From Clostridium sp. CS001 (GTDB lineage Bacteria > Bacillota > Clostridia > Clostridiales > Clostridiaceae), in contig NZ_JAIZZN010000017.1 in NCBI RefSeq assembly GCF_020443565.1, positions 1 to 64,000 on the forward strand: a stretch of DNA of 64,000 nucleotides, written 5' to 3'. This document shows, piece after piece, positions 39,144 to 47,312 of the stretch (position 1 is its first letter; every line of letters starts with the position of its first letter). The notes beneath the pieces were generated by a model. It was not told where the DNA came from. It was given only the letters and a program-made list of their open reading frames with translations, and did no database searches. Both the position numbers and the translations under genes were made by a program.

Positions 39144-39710
39144 GTGGATGTAAAAAGATTAGATGAAATATTATTATATAACAATGAATTTGTAAAAGAT
39201 AAAAAATATGAAAAATACATAACAACGAAGAATCCAAATAAAAAGCTAGTGATTTTATCATGTATGGATACTAGGTTAACAGAATTATTGCCAAAAGCAA
39301 TGAATATTAAGAATGGAGATGCTAAAATAATTAAAAATGCAGGTGCTACCATAATGCATCCCTTTGGCAGTATTATAAGGAGTATAATTGTGGCTATTTA
39401 TGAATTTGGAGCCGAAGACGTAATGGTTGTTGGGCATCATGGTTGTGGTATGAGTAATCTAAATACAGAGAGTATTATGAAGAAGATAATAGATAGAGGA
39501 GTATCAAAAGAAACTATATCTACATTATATAATTCAGGTATAGATGTTGGGCATTGGCTTCATGGATTTGAAACTGTAGAGGAATCAGTAAAAGAAAGCG
39601 TAAATGCAATTAAAAATCATCCTCTAATTCCTAAGGATGTTAATATTCATGGATTGATTATTGAACCTAATACAGGATGCCTTGAAGTGGTGGTAAATGG
39701 GTATCAGTAG
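39144..39710 (+). CDS. Beta-class carbonic anhydrase-like protein
   Basis: A 188-residue beta-carbonic anhydrase family protein, which interconverts CO2 and bicarbonate. The zinc ligands are visible: Cys40 in SCMDTR (with the Asp42-Arg44 dyad), His98 and Cys101 in GHHGCGM. The C-terminal part is short, as in the smaller bacterial forms. The start is GTG at 39144, seven bases after GAGG; an in-frame GTG at 39135 overlaps the ribosome-binding site. No carboxylase gene is adjacent. Confidence 0.9.
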   Translation: MDVKRLDEILLYNNEFVKDKKYEKYITTKNPNKKLVILSCMDTRLTELLPKAMNIKNGDAKIIKNAGATIMHPFGSIIRSIIVAIYEFGAEDVMVVGHHGCGMSNLNTESIMKKIIDRGVSKETISTLYNSGIDVGHWLHGFETVEESVKESVNAIKNHPLIPKDVNIHGLIIEPNTGCLEVVVNGYQ

Positions 39711-39876
39711 TATATGCCTAGAAATAAAATCATATGGGTAAAAATTGCAGATTATTTTGAACATAAGAAATAAAATAAAAAATTTATTAAATGTTAATAT
39801 ATAATAACTTTTAATACTAGTATAATATAAACATTGTGATAAAATGTTAATGTACTAGTTTTGAGAGGAGATAATT

Positions 39877-40392
39877 ATGGATATTATGAAAAAAGTATTT
39901 AAAGATTGGATATTACCTATAATCGCTGCAATTATAATAGCGTTTTTGATAAACAAATTTGTTTTCTTTAATGTTACTGTTCCAACAGGATCTATGCTAC
40001 CTACTATAAACCTAAAGGATAAAATTTTAGTAACAAGAGTTCATAATAAGAATAATCTTAAAAATGGAGATGTAATAGTATTTCATTCTGATGAATTAGG
40101 TGAGGATCTAATAAAGCGGCTTATAGGATTACCAAATGATGAAGTGGATATTAAAGAAGATGGGTCGGTATATGTGAATCAAAAAAAAGTAGATGAGAGC
40201 TATGTTGTATATCCCGGTGGCAAAATAGGAAAATTCAAGGTTCCACAAGACAGTTACTTTTTTATGGGAGACAACAGGGCAAATTCCTCTGATGCAAGAT
40301 ATTGGAATCAGCCTTATATACCTACGAAGGATATAATGGGGAAGGCAAGAATTATTATTAGTCCTTTTAGTAGATTTGGAAAATTAAAATAA
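39877..40392 (+). CDS. lepB: Signal peptidase I
   Basis: This removes signal peptides from secreted proteins. The 171-residue protein has one N-terminal membrane helix (about 11-30), the catalytic Ser39 in TGSMLPT, the general base Lys80 in LIKRLIG, and the conserved GDNRANSSDAR near 145. This is the single-anchor Gram-positive type. A possible TATAAT -10 element lies near 39822 and GAGAGGAG precedes the start. Confidence 0.95.
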   Translation: MDIMKKVFKDWILPIIAAIIIAFLINKFVFFNVTVPTGSMLPTINLKDKILVTRVHNKNNLKNGDVIVFHSDELGEDLIKRLIGLPNDEVDIKEDGSVYVNQKKVDESYVVYPGGKIGKFKVPQDSYFFMGDNRANSSDARYWNQPYIPTKDIMGKARIIISPFSRFGKLK

Positions 40393-40436
40393 TAAAATAA
40401 GCCACTTTTGTGGACTATTACTGGAGGTAAAACAAA

Positions 40437-41828
40437 ATGCAATTGAATAAATTAATTGATTATATGAAAGAAGAAATTATTAAATCAACTCAAGATATTG
40501 TTAGAATCAAAAGTATAGAAAGCCAGCCAAAACCGGGAATGCCGTTTGGAGAGGGTGTAGCTAAGTCATTAGAATGTGCATTAAACGTAGCAAAAGAATT
40601 GGGTTTTCACACAGTTAACTTAGATGGATATGTTGGATATGCAGAGCACGGACAGGGCGAAGATTATGTTGTAGCCTTAGGCCACTTAGATGTTGTTCCA
40701 GAAGGAGATGGATGGATTTACCCAGCTTATGGAGCAGAGATTCATGATGGAAGAATGTATGGACGTGGAACTACAGATGATAAGGGTCCGATAATGGCAA
40801 CACTGTACGGATTAAAAGCAATTAAGGATGCAAAATTGCCTCTTTCTAAAAGAATTAGAGTATTATTTGGAACTAATGAGGAAACTGGAAGCAAGGAACT
40901 TGAACATTATTTGGAAAGAGAGAAGCCACCAGTTGCTGGATTTACGCCAGATGCAGACTATCCAATAATCAATGGAGAAAAAGGTATAACTATTTTCAAT
41001 ATTGTAAAGGATTTTAATAATATAGGACAAGGTGAGAATCTTATAAAATACATAAAAGGCGGGCAAGCAGCTAACATGGTGCCTGATTATTGTGAAGCAG
41101 GGATTATAGCTAAGGATGCACAAAGCACCATAAAATCAGTGGAGACATTTGCGAAAAAAATGGATTATAAAATTTCAGCAGAAGTTAAAGAAAACATGGT
41201 AATAATTAAATCTGTAGGAGAATCAGCTCACGGAAGTTTACCACAACTTGGACGCAATGGTATAATGCAATTAGTTGCTTTCCTTGGAACTTTAGAACTT
41301 GGGTTAAATGACGTGTCAGAATTCATAGAGTTTTTAAATAAAAATATAGGTATGGAAGTACATGGAGAGTCTTTTGGTATTTGCCTTGAAGATAAGGATT
41401 CAGGCAAGTTATCTTTTAATGTTGGAGTAATAAGCATGGATGAAAAATCAGCTACAGTAACTTTAAATTTAAGATATCCTGTGACAAACAAATTAGAAGA
41501 TATGATGAATCCATTCAATGATAGAATAGAAGGGGCAGGAATAAGAGTAGAAAAGTTTGTGCATCAAGAACCATTATACTTTTCACCAGATAGTCCAATT
41601 ATTAAAGCACTTCAAAAGGTTTACACAGAACAAACTGGTGAAGAAGCTAAGCTAGTGTCTATAGGTGGTGGTACTTATGCTAAAGAGATGCCTAACACTG
41701 TAGCTTTTGGACCAATGTTTCCAGGAGAAGAAGATACTATCCACAAACCAAATGAATATATCACTATAGATAATTTAATTAAAAATGCTAAAATATATGC
41801 TCATGCATTATATGAATTAGCAAAGTAA
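40437..41828 (+). CDS. pepV: M20-family dipeptidase PepV
   Basis: A cytoplasmic zinc aminodipeptidase of 463 residues. Metal-site motifs are in order: GHLDVVPEGDGW (His83, Asp85), GRGTTDDKGP (about 109-118), GTNEETGS (about 150), PDADYP, and the late GGGTYAKEMPN. The lid-domain insertion typical of PepV is present between about 185 and 390. It is upstream of a dipeptide epimerase gene, but a hairpin terminator separates the two. GGAGG precedes the ATG. Confidence 0.94.
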   Translation: MQLNKLIDYMKEEIIKSTQDIVRIKSIESQPKPGMPFGEGVAKSLECALNVAKELGFHTVNLDGYVGYAEHGQGEDYVVALGHLDVVPEGDGWIYPAYGAEIHDGRMYGRGTTDDKGPIMATLYGLKAIKDAKLPLSKRIRVLFGTNEETGSKELEHYLEREKPPVAGFTPDADYPIINGEKGITIFNIVKDFNNIGQGENLIKYIKGGQAANMVPDYCEAGIIAKDAQSTIKSVETFAKKMDYKISAEVKENMVIIKSVGESAHGSLPQLGRNGIMQLVAFLGTLELGLNDVSEFIEFLNKNIGMEVHGESFGICLEDKDSGKLSFNVGVISMDEKSATVTLNLRYPVTNKLEDMMNPFNDRIEGAGIRVEKFVHQEPLYFSPDSPIIKALQKVYTEQTGEEAKLVSIGGGTYAKEMPNTVAFGPMFPGEEDTIHKPNEYITIDNLIKNAKIYAHALYELAK

Positions 41829-41855
41829 ACATATGTTTTAACAATAGAAAATAAA

Positions 41856-41900
41856 TTTTAGACCTATATCTTACAAAATAAGATGTAGGTCTAAATATTT
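41856..41900 (+). terminator. Rho-independent terminator after pepV
   Basis: TTTAGACCTATATCTTA / TAAGATGTAGGTCTAAA with a T-rich tail. Confidence 0.75.
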
Positions 41901-42068
41901 TATAAGAGGTGAATTTAAAAAAATATTGGTCATTGAATTTATTAAATAAGCATAGATTTAAAATAGAAATAGGGGTATAATAAAATATTATGCTATTAAT
42001 AGTTTGTTAATAAATTTATAAGCAGGTTAAGTTAAATTTAAAATATTAAATTTAAGTGAGGGATAAGT

Positions 42069-43157
42069 ATGAAGATACAAGATATTAAAATAGGAAAAAT
42101 TAATATTGCATTAAAACATCCATATAGAGTAGGAAAGAAAACTCTTACATATTCAGATGAAATAGTTATAAAAATAATTACAGATACAGGGGAAATCGGC
42201 TATGGTAGTGCAGCACCGACACCGTTAATAACAGGAGAAACAATGAATTCAATTGTAGGTGCAATAAACCATATGAAAGATGAAATTATAGGCCTGGATA
42301 TTGATAATCTTGAAGGAATTATGAAAATTATTCATAATTCCATTTTTGGAAATAATAGTGCAAAGGCAGCTATAGATATTGCAATATACGATTTGTATTG
42401 TAAGAGGTATGGATTGCCACTTTATAAGTTTCTAGGAGGATATAAAACTACACTGACCACAGATATTACAATTGCAAATGATACAGTGGAGCATATGGTG
42501 GGGAAATCTTTAGAAGCTGTATTAGATGGGTACACTTATTTAAAAGTAAAGATTGGGAATGATATAGACCTTGACATAGAAAGAGTAAAAGCAGTAAGAA
42601 CAGCAGTAAGGCGAGGAATAAAAATAAGAGTAGATGCTAACCAGGGGTGGGCTCCAAAGGAAGCTGTAAGTATTATCAGAAAGTTTGAAGATATGGGATT
42701 AGATATTGAATTTGTTGAACAGCCAGTTAAGGCTTGGGATATTGATGGACTAAAATACGTTACAGACAATGTGTCAACAAAAATCCTTGCAGACGAAGCG
42801 GTTTTTGGACCATCAGATGCCTTTAAAATAATTGAAAAAAGAGCGGCAGACCTCATAAGTATAAAGCTTATGAAGTGCGGAGGCATCAATAATGCAATAA
42901 AAATATATAACATGGCAGAAAATATGGGTATAAGATGCATGATGGGATGTATGCTAGAAAGCAGAATAGGAATAACTGCAGCGGCTAGTTTTGCAGCATC
43001 AAAATCTAATATGATTAAAGCGGATCTAGATACTATATTGTTATTTGAGCAAGATTCAATAATTGGAGGAGCAAGCATTTCAGCAAATAAGATAATCATC
43101 AATGATTTTCCGGGTCTTGGTATTTCTGATATTATTGGATGGCATGAAATTTTATAG
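42069..43157 (+). CDS. Dipeptide epimerase (enolase superfamily)
   Basis: A 362-residue enzyme of the muconate-lactonising subgroup, most like L-Ala-D/L-Glu epimerases that recycle murein peptides. Metal ligands Asp189 (RVDANQGW), Glu217 (FVEQPV) and Asp242 (LADEAV), and acid/base lysines Lys161 (LKVKIG) and Lys266 (SIKLMK), are all present. Dipeptide specificity is inferred from overall similarity and from pepV being next door. The late CMMGCMLESRIG is also typical. Confidence 0.87.
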   Translation: MKIQDIKIGKINIALKHPYRVGKKTLTYSDEIVIKIITDTGEIGYGSAAPTPLITGETMNSIVGAINHMKDEIIGLDIDNLEGIMKIIHNSIFGNNSAKAAIDIAIYDLYCKRYGLPLYKFLGGYKTTLTTDITIANDTVEHMVGKSLEAVLDGYTYLKVKIGNDIDLDIERVKAVRTAVRRGIKIRVDANQGWAPKEAVSIIRKFEDMGLDIEFVEQPVKAWDIDGLKYVTDNVSTKILADEAVFGPSDAFKIIEKRAADLISIKLMKCGGINNAIKIYNMAENMGIRCMMGCMLESRIGITAAASFAASKSNMIKADLDTILLFEQDSIIGGASISANKIIINDFPGLGISDIIGWHEIL

Positions 43158-43192
43158 ATACAAGGTAAAATCATTGAAATGGGGTGATAGTT

Positions 43193-45364
43193 TTGAATAA
43201 TAAGGATACTGAATATGATGTAGAGGCTAGTCTTTTAGAAGTGGAATTAAAAAAGCAATTAGAATTTAATGTAGAAGAAGAAAAGTTAAGAGAATCCACT
43301 CAAGTTATTAGTGAAGAAATCCTTAACTACATTGAGAAAAGGAAGGAAATTCTACAATATATTTTAGACTATAGAAAAAGTGTAATTGAAGACTATAGGG
43401 ATGATGAAGATATGGGAATAGAATATTTTGATCATGAGAGATATGTCATGGAAGAGGCTTTCAAAACTATTGATAGAAGACTTAAGGAGTTAACTGCGCT
43501 TAAGAGTTCCCCTTATTTTGGAAGAATAGATTTTTCAGAGGAAGACTTTGGCATTGATAAAATGTATATAGGAAGGTTTGGAGTTACTCCACAAAATACC
43601 TTTGAGCCTTTAATAGTGGATTGGAGAGCTCCTGTTGCATCATTATTTTATGCAGGTGCATTAGGGGAAGCATCTTATGATGCGCCAAAAGAGAAGATAT
43701 TAGTAAACATTTTGGCTAAAAGACAATTTATTATAAAAAAAGAAAAACTTTTTGGTATGTTTGATTCAGCACTAGATATAAAAGATGAAATACTTCAAAT
43801 GGTGCTTAGTAGCAATGCAGGAGAAAAGTTAAAAGATATAATAATGACAATACAAAAGGAACAAGACGATTTAATAAGACAACCACGAACTAAAACTATT
43901 GTCGTGGATGGTGTGGCTGGAAGTGGGAAAACTACTATAGCACTTCATAGGGTGGCATATTTACTCTATAATTACAGAAAAGTACTAGAAGACAAGGTTT
44001 TAATATTAGGGCCAAACAACGTGTTTATGGAGTATATATCTTCAGTGCTACCAAGCCTTGGGGAATCTGGAGTTAAACAAACCACCTTTAGGGACTTTGC
44101 TTTTGATATTTTAGAACTTTCAGAAGTAATGAGTCTAAAAGAATACATGGAAAAAGTACTTAGTGGGGAAAAGGAATTTACGAAGGACATTAAGTATAAA
44201 AATTCTATAGAGTATATGCACTTTCTTGATGAATCAATAGAAAGATTAGATAGTGAATACTTTGAAATGGAAGATTTACTTTTCATGGATGAAATAATAG
44301 TATCTAAGGAAGATATAATGGATATGTTTTATAATCATTATAAAACCATGCCTTTATTTAGAAGAAGTAAGAAGATTAAAAGAATTATTTATTCTAAAAT
44401 TAGAGATGCTAGGGATGAAAAGGTTAGATTTATACAAAATGAATATCAGAATGCTATAAAGGATCTATCTGAGGAAGAGCAAAATTTTAAAGTAAGTGAT
44501 TTAGATTTTAATAGAAGACTTAAAATACGTGAAGTTATTAAAGAAGTAATAAAGTTAAAAAGAAACTTTACTTTTCTTGAAAATGAAAATTGTGTTGAGT
44601 TATACAATAAAATAAATGACTATAAGGTGCTAACTGAAAATGATTTAAGTGGTATCTTATATTTAAAGATTAAGATGGAAGGAATAAAGCTTTCTGAGGA
44701 AATAAAACATGTAGTAATTGATGAAGCTCAGGACTATAACCATCTTCAATTCCTGGTAATAAAGGAATTAACAAAGTGCACTTCCTTTACTATAGTTGGA
44801 GATAGTAACCAAAGAATGATTCCATATGAAGGAAAGCTTCCTATGCTTAACATAAAAGAAATACTTCCAGAGTGCAATGTGGAGGAATTTAAGCTAAATA
44901 CTAGCTACAGATCTACAAAAGAGATTATGGAGTATGCTAATAAATATTTGGATGCAGAACCTATTGTCCCTATAGTTAGAAATGGTGAAGTAGTAACGGA
45001 GAAATTAATTTCAAATAAGGATGAACTTAAAGAATTTATTCTTAGTAAAATAGCAGTGTTTAAAAATAAAACTTATGAAAATATTGCAATTATCTGTAAA
45101 GATATAAACGAAGCTGAAGATGTCTTTGAATTAATTAAAGATAGTGAAAAGGTTAGAATTATAAATAAAGAAAATGCTGTATACCATAGTGGAATTGTTG
45201 TTATTCCATCATATTTTGCTAAGGGACTTGAATTTGATGCTGTGGTCATGGTATTAGATAAGCAAAGTGATGCAGATGAATATAAACAAGAGGATAAACT
45301 TAGATATGTGATGGCAACTAGGGCATTACATGAACTTCATGTGGGGGTTAAAAATCAATTCTAG
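43193..45364 (+). CDS. helD: HelD-like superfamily 1 helicase (RNA polymerase recycling motor)
   Basis: A 723-residue UvrD-like protein. The N-terminal part is a long antiparallel coiled coil (about 1-95), as in HelD, which inserts into RNA polymerase. Then come GRFGVTPQ...VDWRAPVASLFY, Walker A GVAGSGKTTIALHR near 235, VIDEAQDYNHLQ (motif II), and the final helicase motifs with KGLEFDAVV. HelD frees stalled RNA polymerase from DNA. I prefer the TTG at 43193, spaced five bases from GGGGTGATA, over the in-frame GTG at 43184 that lies within the ribosome-binding site. Confidence 0.9.
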   Translation: MNNKDTEYDVEASLLEVELKKQLEFNVEEEKLRESTQVISEEILNYIEKRKEILQYILDYRKSVIEDYRDDEDMGIEYFDHERYVMEEAFKTIDRRLKELTALKSSPYFGRIDFSEEDFGIDKMYIGRFGVTPQNTFEPLIVDWRAPVASLFYAGALGEASYDAPKEKILVNILAKRQFIIKKEKLFGMFDSALDIKDEILQMVLSSNAGEKLKDIIMTIQKEQDDLIRQPRTKTIVVDGVAGSGKTTIALHRVAYLLYNYRKVLEDKVLILGPNNVFMEYISSVLPSLGESGVKQTTFRDFAFDILELSEVMSLKEYMEKVLSGEKEFTKDIKYKNSIEYMHFLDESIERLDSEYFEMEDLLFMDEIIVSKEDIMDMFYNHYKTMPLFRRSKKIKRIIYSKIRDARDEKVRFIQNEYQNAIKDLSEEEQNFKVSDLDFNRRLKIREVIKEVIKLKRNFTFLENENCVELYNKINDYKVLTENDLSGILYLKIKMEGIKLSEEIKHVVIDEAQDYNHLQFLVIKELTKCTSFTIVGDSNQRMIPYEGKLPMLNIKEILPECNVEEFKLNTSYRSTKEIMEYANKYLDAEPIVPIVRNGEVVTEKLISNKDELKEFILSKIAVFKNKTYENIAIICKDINEAEDVFELIKDSEKVRIINKENAVYHSGIVVIPSYFAKGLEFDAVVMVLDKQSDADEYKQEDKLRYVMATRALHELHVGVKNQF

Positions 45365-45376
45365 ATTAAATAAAAG

Positions 45377-45438
45377 GTTTTTTCTTATATTATGCTTTAA
45401 CTAAAAGTATAGATTGCTAGCATAATATAAGAAAAAAC
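45377..45438 (+). terminator. Long inverted repeat / terminator after helD
   Basis: Two perfect 20-base arms (45377-45396 and 45419-45438, GTTTTTTCTTATATTATGCT and its complement) enclose a 22-base loop. The T run lies in the 5' arm, so it may act for minus-strand transcripts as well. Confidence 0.65.
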
Positions 45439-45567
45439 AGTTTGGTTGAAAAGTAGATATTGTTTTTTGAAATCATATGCAGCAAGGTAGAGTAAAAAAA
45501 TAGTTACAATTATTTTTTGTTTATAAGGATATATGAGAAAATCAAAATACAGAAAGGATATTTTAAA

Positions 45568-46017
45568 ATGGAAATAGAAAGAAAGTTTTTAATTAAAAAA
45601 ATGCCAGATTTAACAAATGTACAGGCTATCGATATTGAACAAGGTTATTTATCTTTTTTTCCAGAAGTAAGAACAAGAAAAAAAGATGAGAAGTTTTATT
45701 TGACTGTGAAATCAGATGGAGATATTGCAAGGGAAGAATATGAAATAGAAATATCTCAAAACACATATGAAGAATTGAGCGATAAAGTAGCAGGTTTAGT
45801 GTTAAAAAAAAGAAGATACGAAATACCTCTAAACAAAGTTGATGTTGCTGAATTAGATATATATGAAAATTTTGAAGATTTAAAGGTGGTAGAGGTTGAA
45901 TTTATCGACATTGATTCCGCAAATAATTTTGAAGTACCTTGTTGGTTTGGAACTGAAGTCACAAGGGATAAGGAATTTAGAAATAAAACTTTAGCGCAAA
46001 TAATAAGTAATGTATAA
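45568..46017 (+). CDS. CYTH-domain protein (triphosphate-binding tunnel fold)
   Basis: A 149-residue protein starting with MEIERKFLIKK, the ExExK signature of CYTH proteins, which bind inorganic or organic triphosphates in a beta-barrel tunnel with metal ions. RTRKKDEKFYLTVKSDG, REEYEIEI and EVEFIDIDSANNF follow the family pattern. Likely activities are inorganic triphosphatase or a related phosphohydrolase. The ATG at 45568 is chosen because GAAAGGA lies before it and the family N-terminus begins there. Confidence 0.9.
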   Translation: MEIERKFLIKKMPDLTNVQAIDIEQGYLSFFPEVRTRKKDEKFYLTVKSDGDIAREEYEIEISQNTYEELSDKVAGLVLKKRRYEIPLNKVDVAELDIYENFEDLKVVEVEFIDIDSANNFEVPCWFGTEVTRDKEFRNKTLAQIISNV

Positions 46018-46036
46018 AGTTTTTTTTTTTTAGTTA

Positions 46037-46402
46037 TTACCTTGTTAGTTCAGCCCAATTTTCAATAACTTCATTTAATTCTATAAGAGTACTAGTTTTA
46101 TCTTCAGCAGATATGGAACCTCTAAGTCTTGCAATGTTTAAACTTATATTATACAGTTCGTCTCTTTCAACACTAAATTGAATACGTGGCATAATTTTTT
46201 TCCAAGCAGTATCAATACTTACTATATCTTCATGAAGTAGAGTCCATTTTTCAGCTTTTGCATGTTCGATGGATAGTTCTACAAAAGAAATTACATCTTC
46301 TGAAGGATTGTTAGGATTTTTTAGAAAATTACCTCCTAGCATTAATAATACAAAGACAGACAAAGTAATTACTGGTATTGCAAATGATATAAACTTTTTC
46401 AT
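46037..46402 (-). CDS. DUF4363 family protein
   Basis: A 121-residue minus-strand protein with an N-terminal membrane helix or signal anchor (about 5-25) and a helical, Glu-rich exterior domain with regular hydrophobic spacing (AWKKIMPRIQFSVERDELYNI). The layout fits DUF4363, which in clostridia usually follows a DUF421 gene, as here. The function is unknown, and a role in the envelope or sporulation is only suggested by its distribution. It starts 24 bases after the DUF421 stop, so the two probably form one operon. Confidence 0.78.
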   Translation of the reverse strand: MKKFISFAIPVITLSVFVLLMLGGNFLKNPNNPSEDVISFVELSIEHAKAEKWTLLHEDIVSIDTAWKKIMPRIQFSVERDELYNISLNIARLRGSISAEDKTSTLIELNEVIENWAELTR

Positions 46403-46426
46403 CGGGATAAAATCACCACCTTCATT

Positions 46427-47131
46427 TTACTTGCTTTCATCCTTTAAATTATCATCGTAAAGATCTATATGTAAACCACTTGAAGCATTGTAAGTGGCTA
46501 AGAATACTTCTGAAACATCACTAATATCTTGTTTTTTCAATTTATTCATTAGCCATTTTTTATTTCTATTAATGCTTGTTAAGTTTTCATCTATAATAGA
46601 GCCGTCACAAATCACTTCACAGCTAATACTAGCAGGGGAAACCTTGAGCTTTAAATCCTTTGGAGACACTGAGTCGCATTCAGATTTTTTTAAGATAGAC
46701 AATTGACCATCTTTTTCAAGAACTGCAAAGGCTACATCATCTAAGTCAAAGATACCCTTATCTCTTAATTGTGCTAAAAGATCACCTATGGTATAACGCG
46801 ATTCTTTCATGGATTTCTCAAGCACTTTCCCATTTGCAATAATAATGCTAGGATTCCCATCTAGGTATTTTTCAGCAGATTTTGATTTAACAACTACAAG
46901 CTGTAAAATCAGGCACAAGAAAGTCCAAGTAAATAAGCCTACCCAATGTGGCCATGCCCTACTAGTTAAGTCTGTAGTTAGAGAAGAGGCTGTGGAACCT
47001 ATAGTTATGCCAACTACATAATCAAAAAAAGTCAGCTGACTAACCTGTTGTTTGCCGAGAACGCGAGTGAATATAAGTAAGGTGAAAAATCCAATAATTC
47101 CTCTCACAAATGTCATTAAACCTTCATCCAT
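46427..47131 (-). CDS. DUF421 (YetF-type) membrane protein
   Basis: A 234-residue protein with three N-terminal membrane helices (within about 1-85), containing GIIGFFTLLIFTRVLGKQQVSQLTFFDYVVGITIGS in that region, then a cytoplasmic C-terminal alpha/beta domain (about 90-200) with GKVLEKSMKESRYTIGDLLAQLR. These are the hallmarks of DUF421. YetF-like proteins are found in spore formers with unknown biochemical role. AGGAG precedes the ATG on the minus strand. It is paired with DUF4363. Confidence 0.9.
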   Translation of the reverse strand: MDEGLMTFVRGIIGFFTLLIFTRVLGKQQVSQLTFFDYVVGITIGSTASSLTTDLTSRAWPHWVGLFTWTFLCLILQLVVVKSKSAEKYLDGNPSIIIANGKVLEKSMKESRYTIGDLLAQLRDKGIFDLDDVAFAVLEKDGQLSILKKSECDSVSPKDLKLKVSPASISCEVICDGSIIDENLTSINRNKKWLMNKLKKQDISDVSEVFLATYNASSGLHIDLYDDNLKDESK

Positions 47132-47263
47132 TAATAACAGCTCCTTTCAACTATTAGTATTCCCAAGTTTATGATTTGTATTAATTTTAGGATTTTATAA
47201 AGAATGACTTATATTTAATATTTTATAGTGGTAAGATTTAAGGGAAAGACTAGCTATTAAACT

Positions 47264-47289
47264 TGCCACTTGCCACGTGGGTGGCACTA
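47264..47289 (-). repeat. 26-bp short palindromic repeat, copy before cdsR
   Basis: The reverse complement of 35365-35390 over all 26 bases. It lies 23 bases upstream of the cdsR start, within its leader. Confidence 0.7.
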
Positions 47290-47312
47290 GATGTTTAAAA
47301 GGAGCGATAGGG

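Noticed and set aside
42536-43174. A 212-codon minus-strand open frame opposite the dipeptide epimerase gene
   Set aside because: It is antisense to a gene with complete catalytic residues and shows no ribosome-binding site or recognisable domain.
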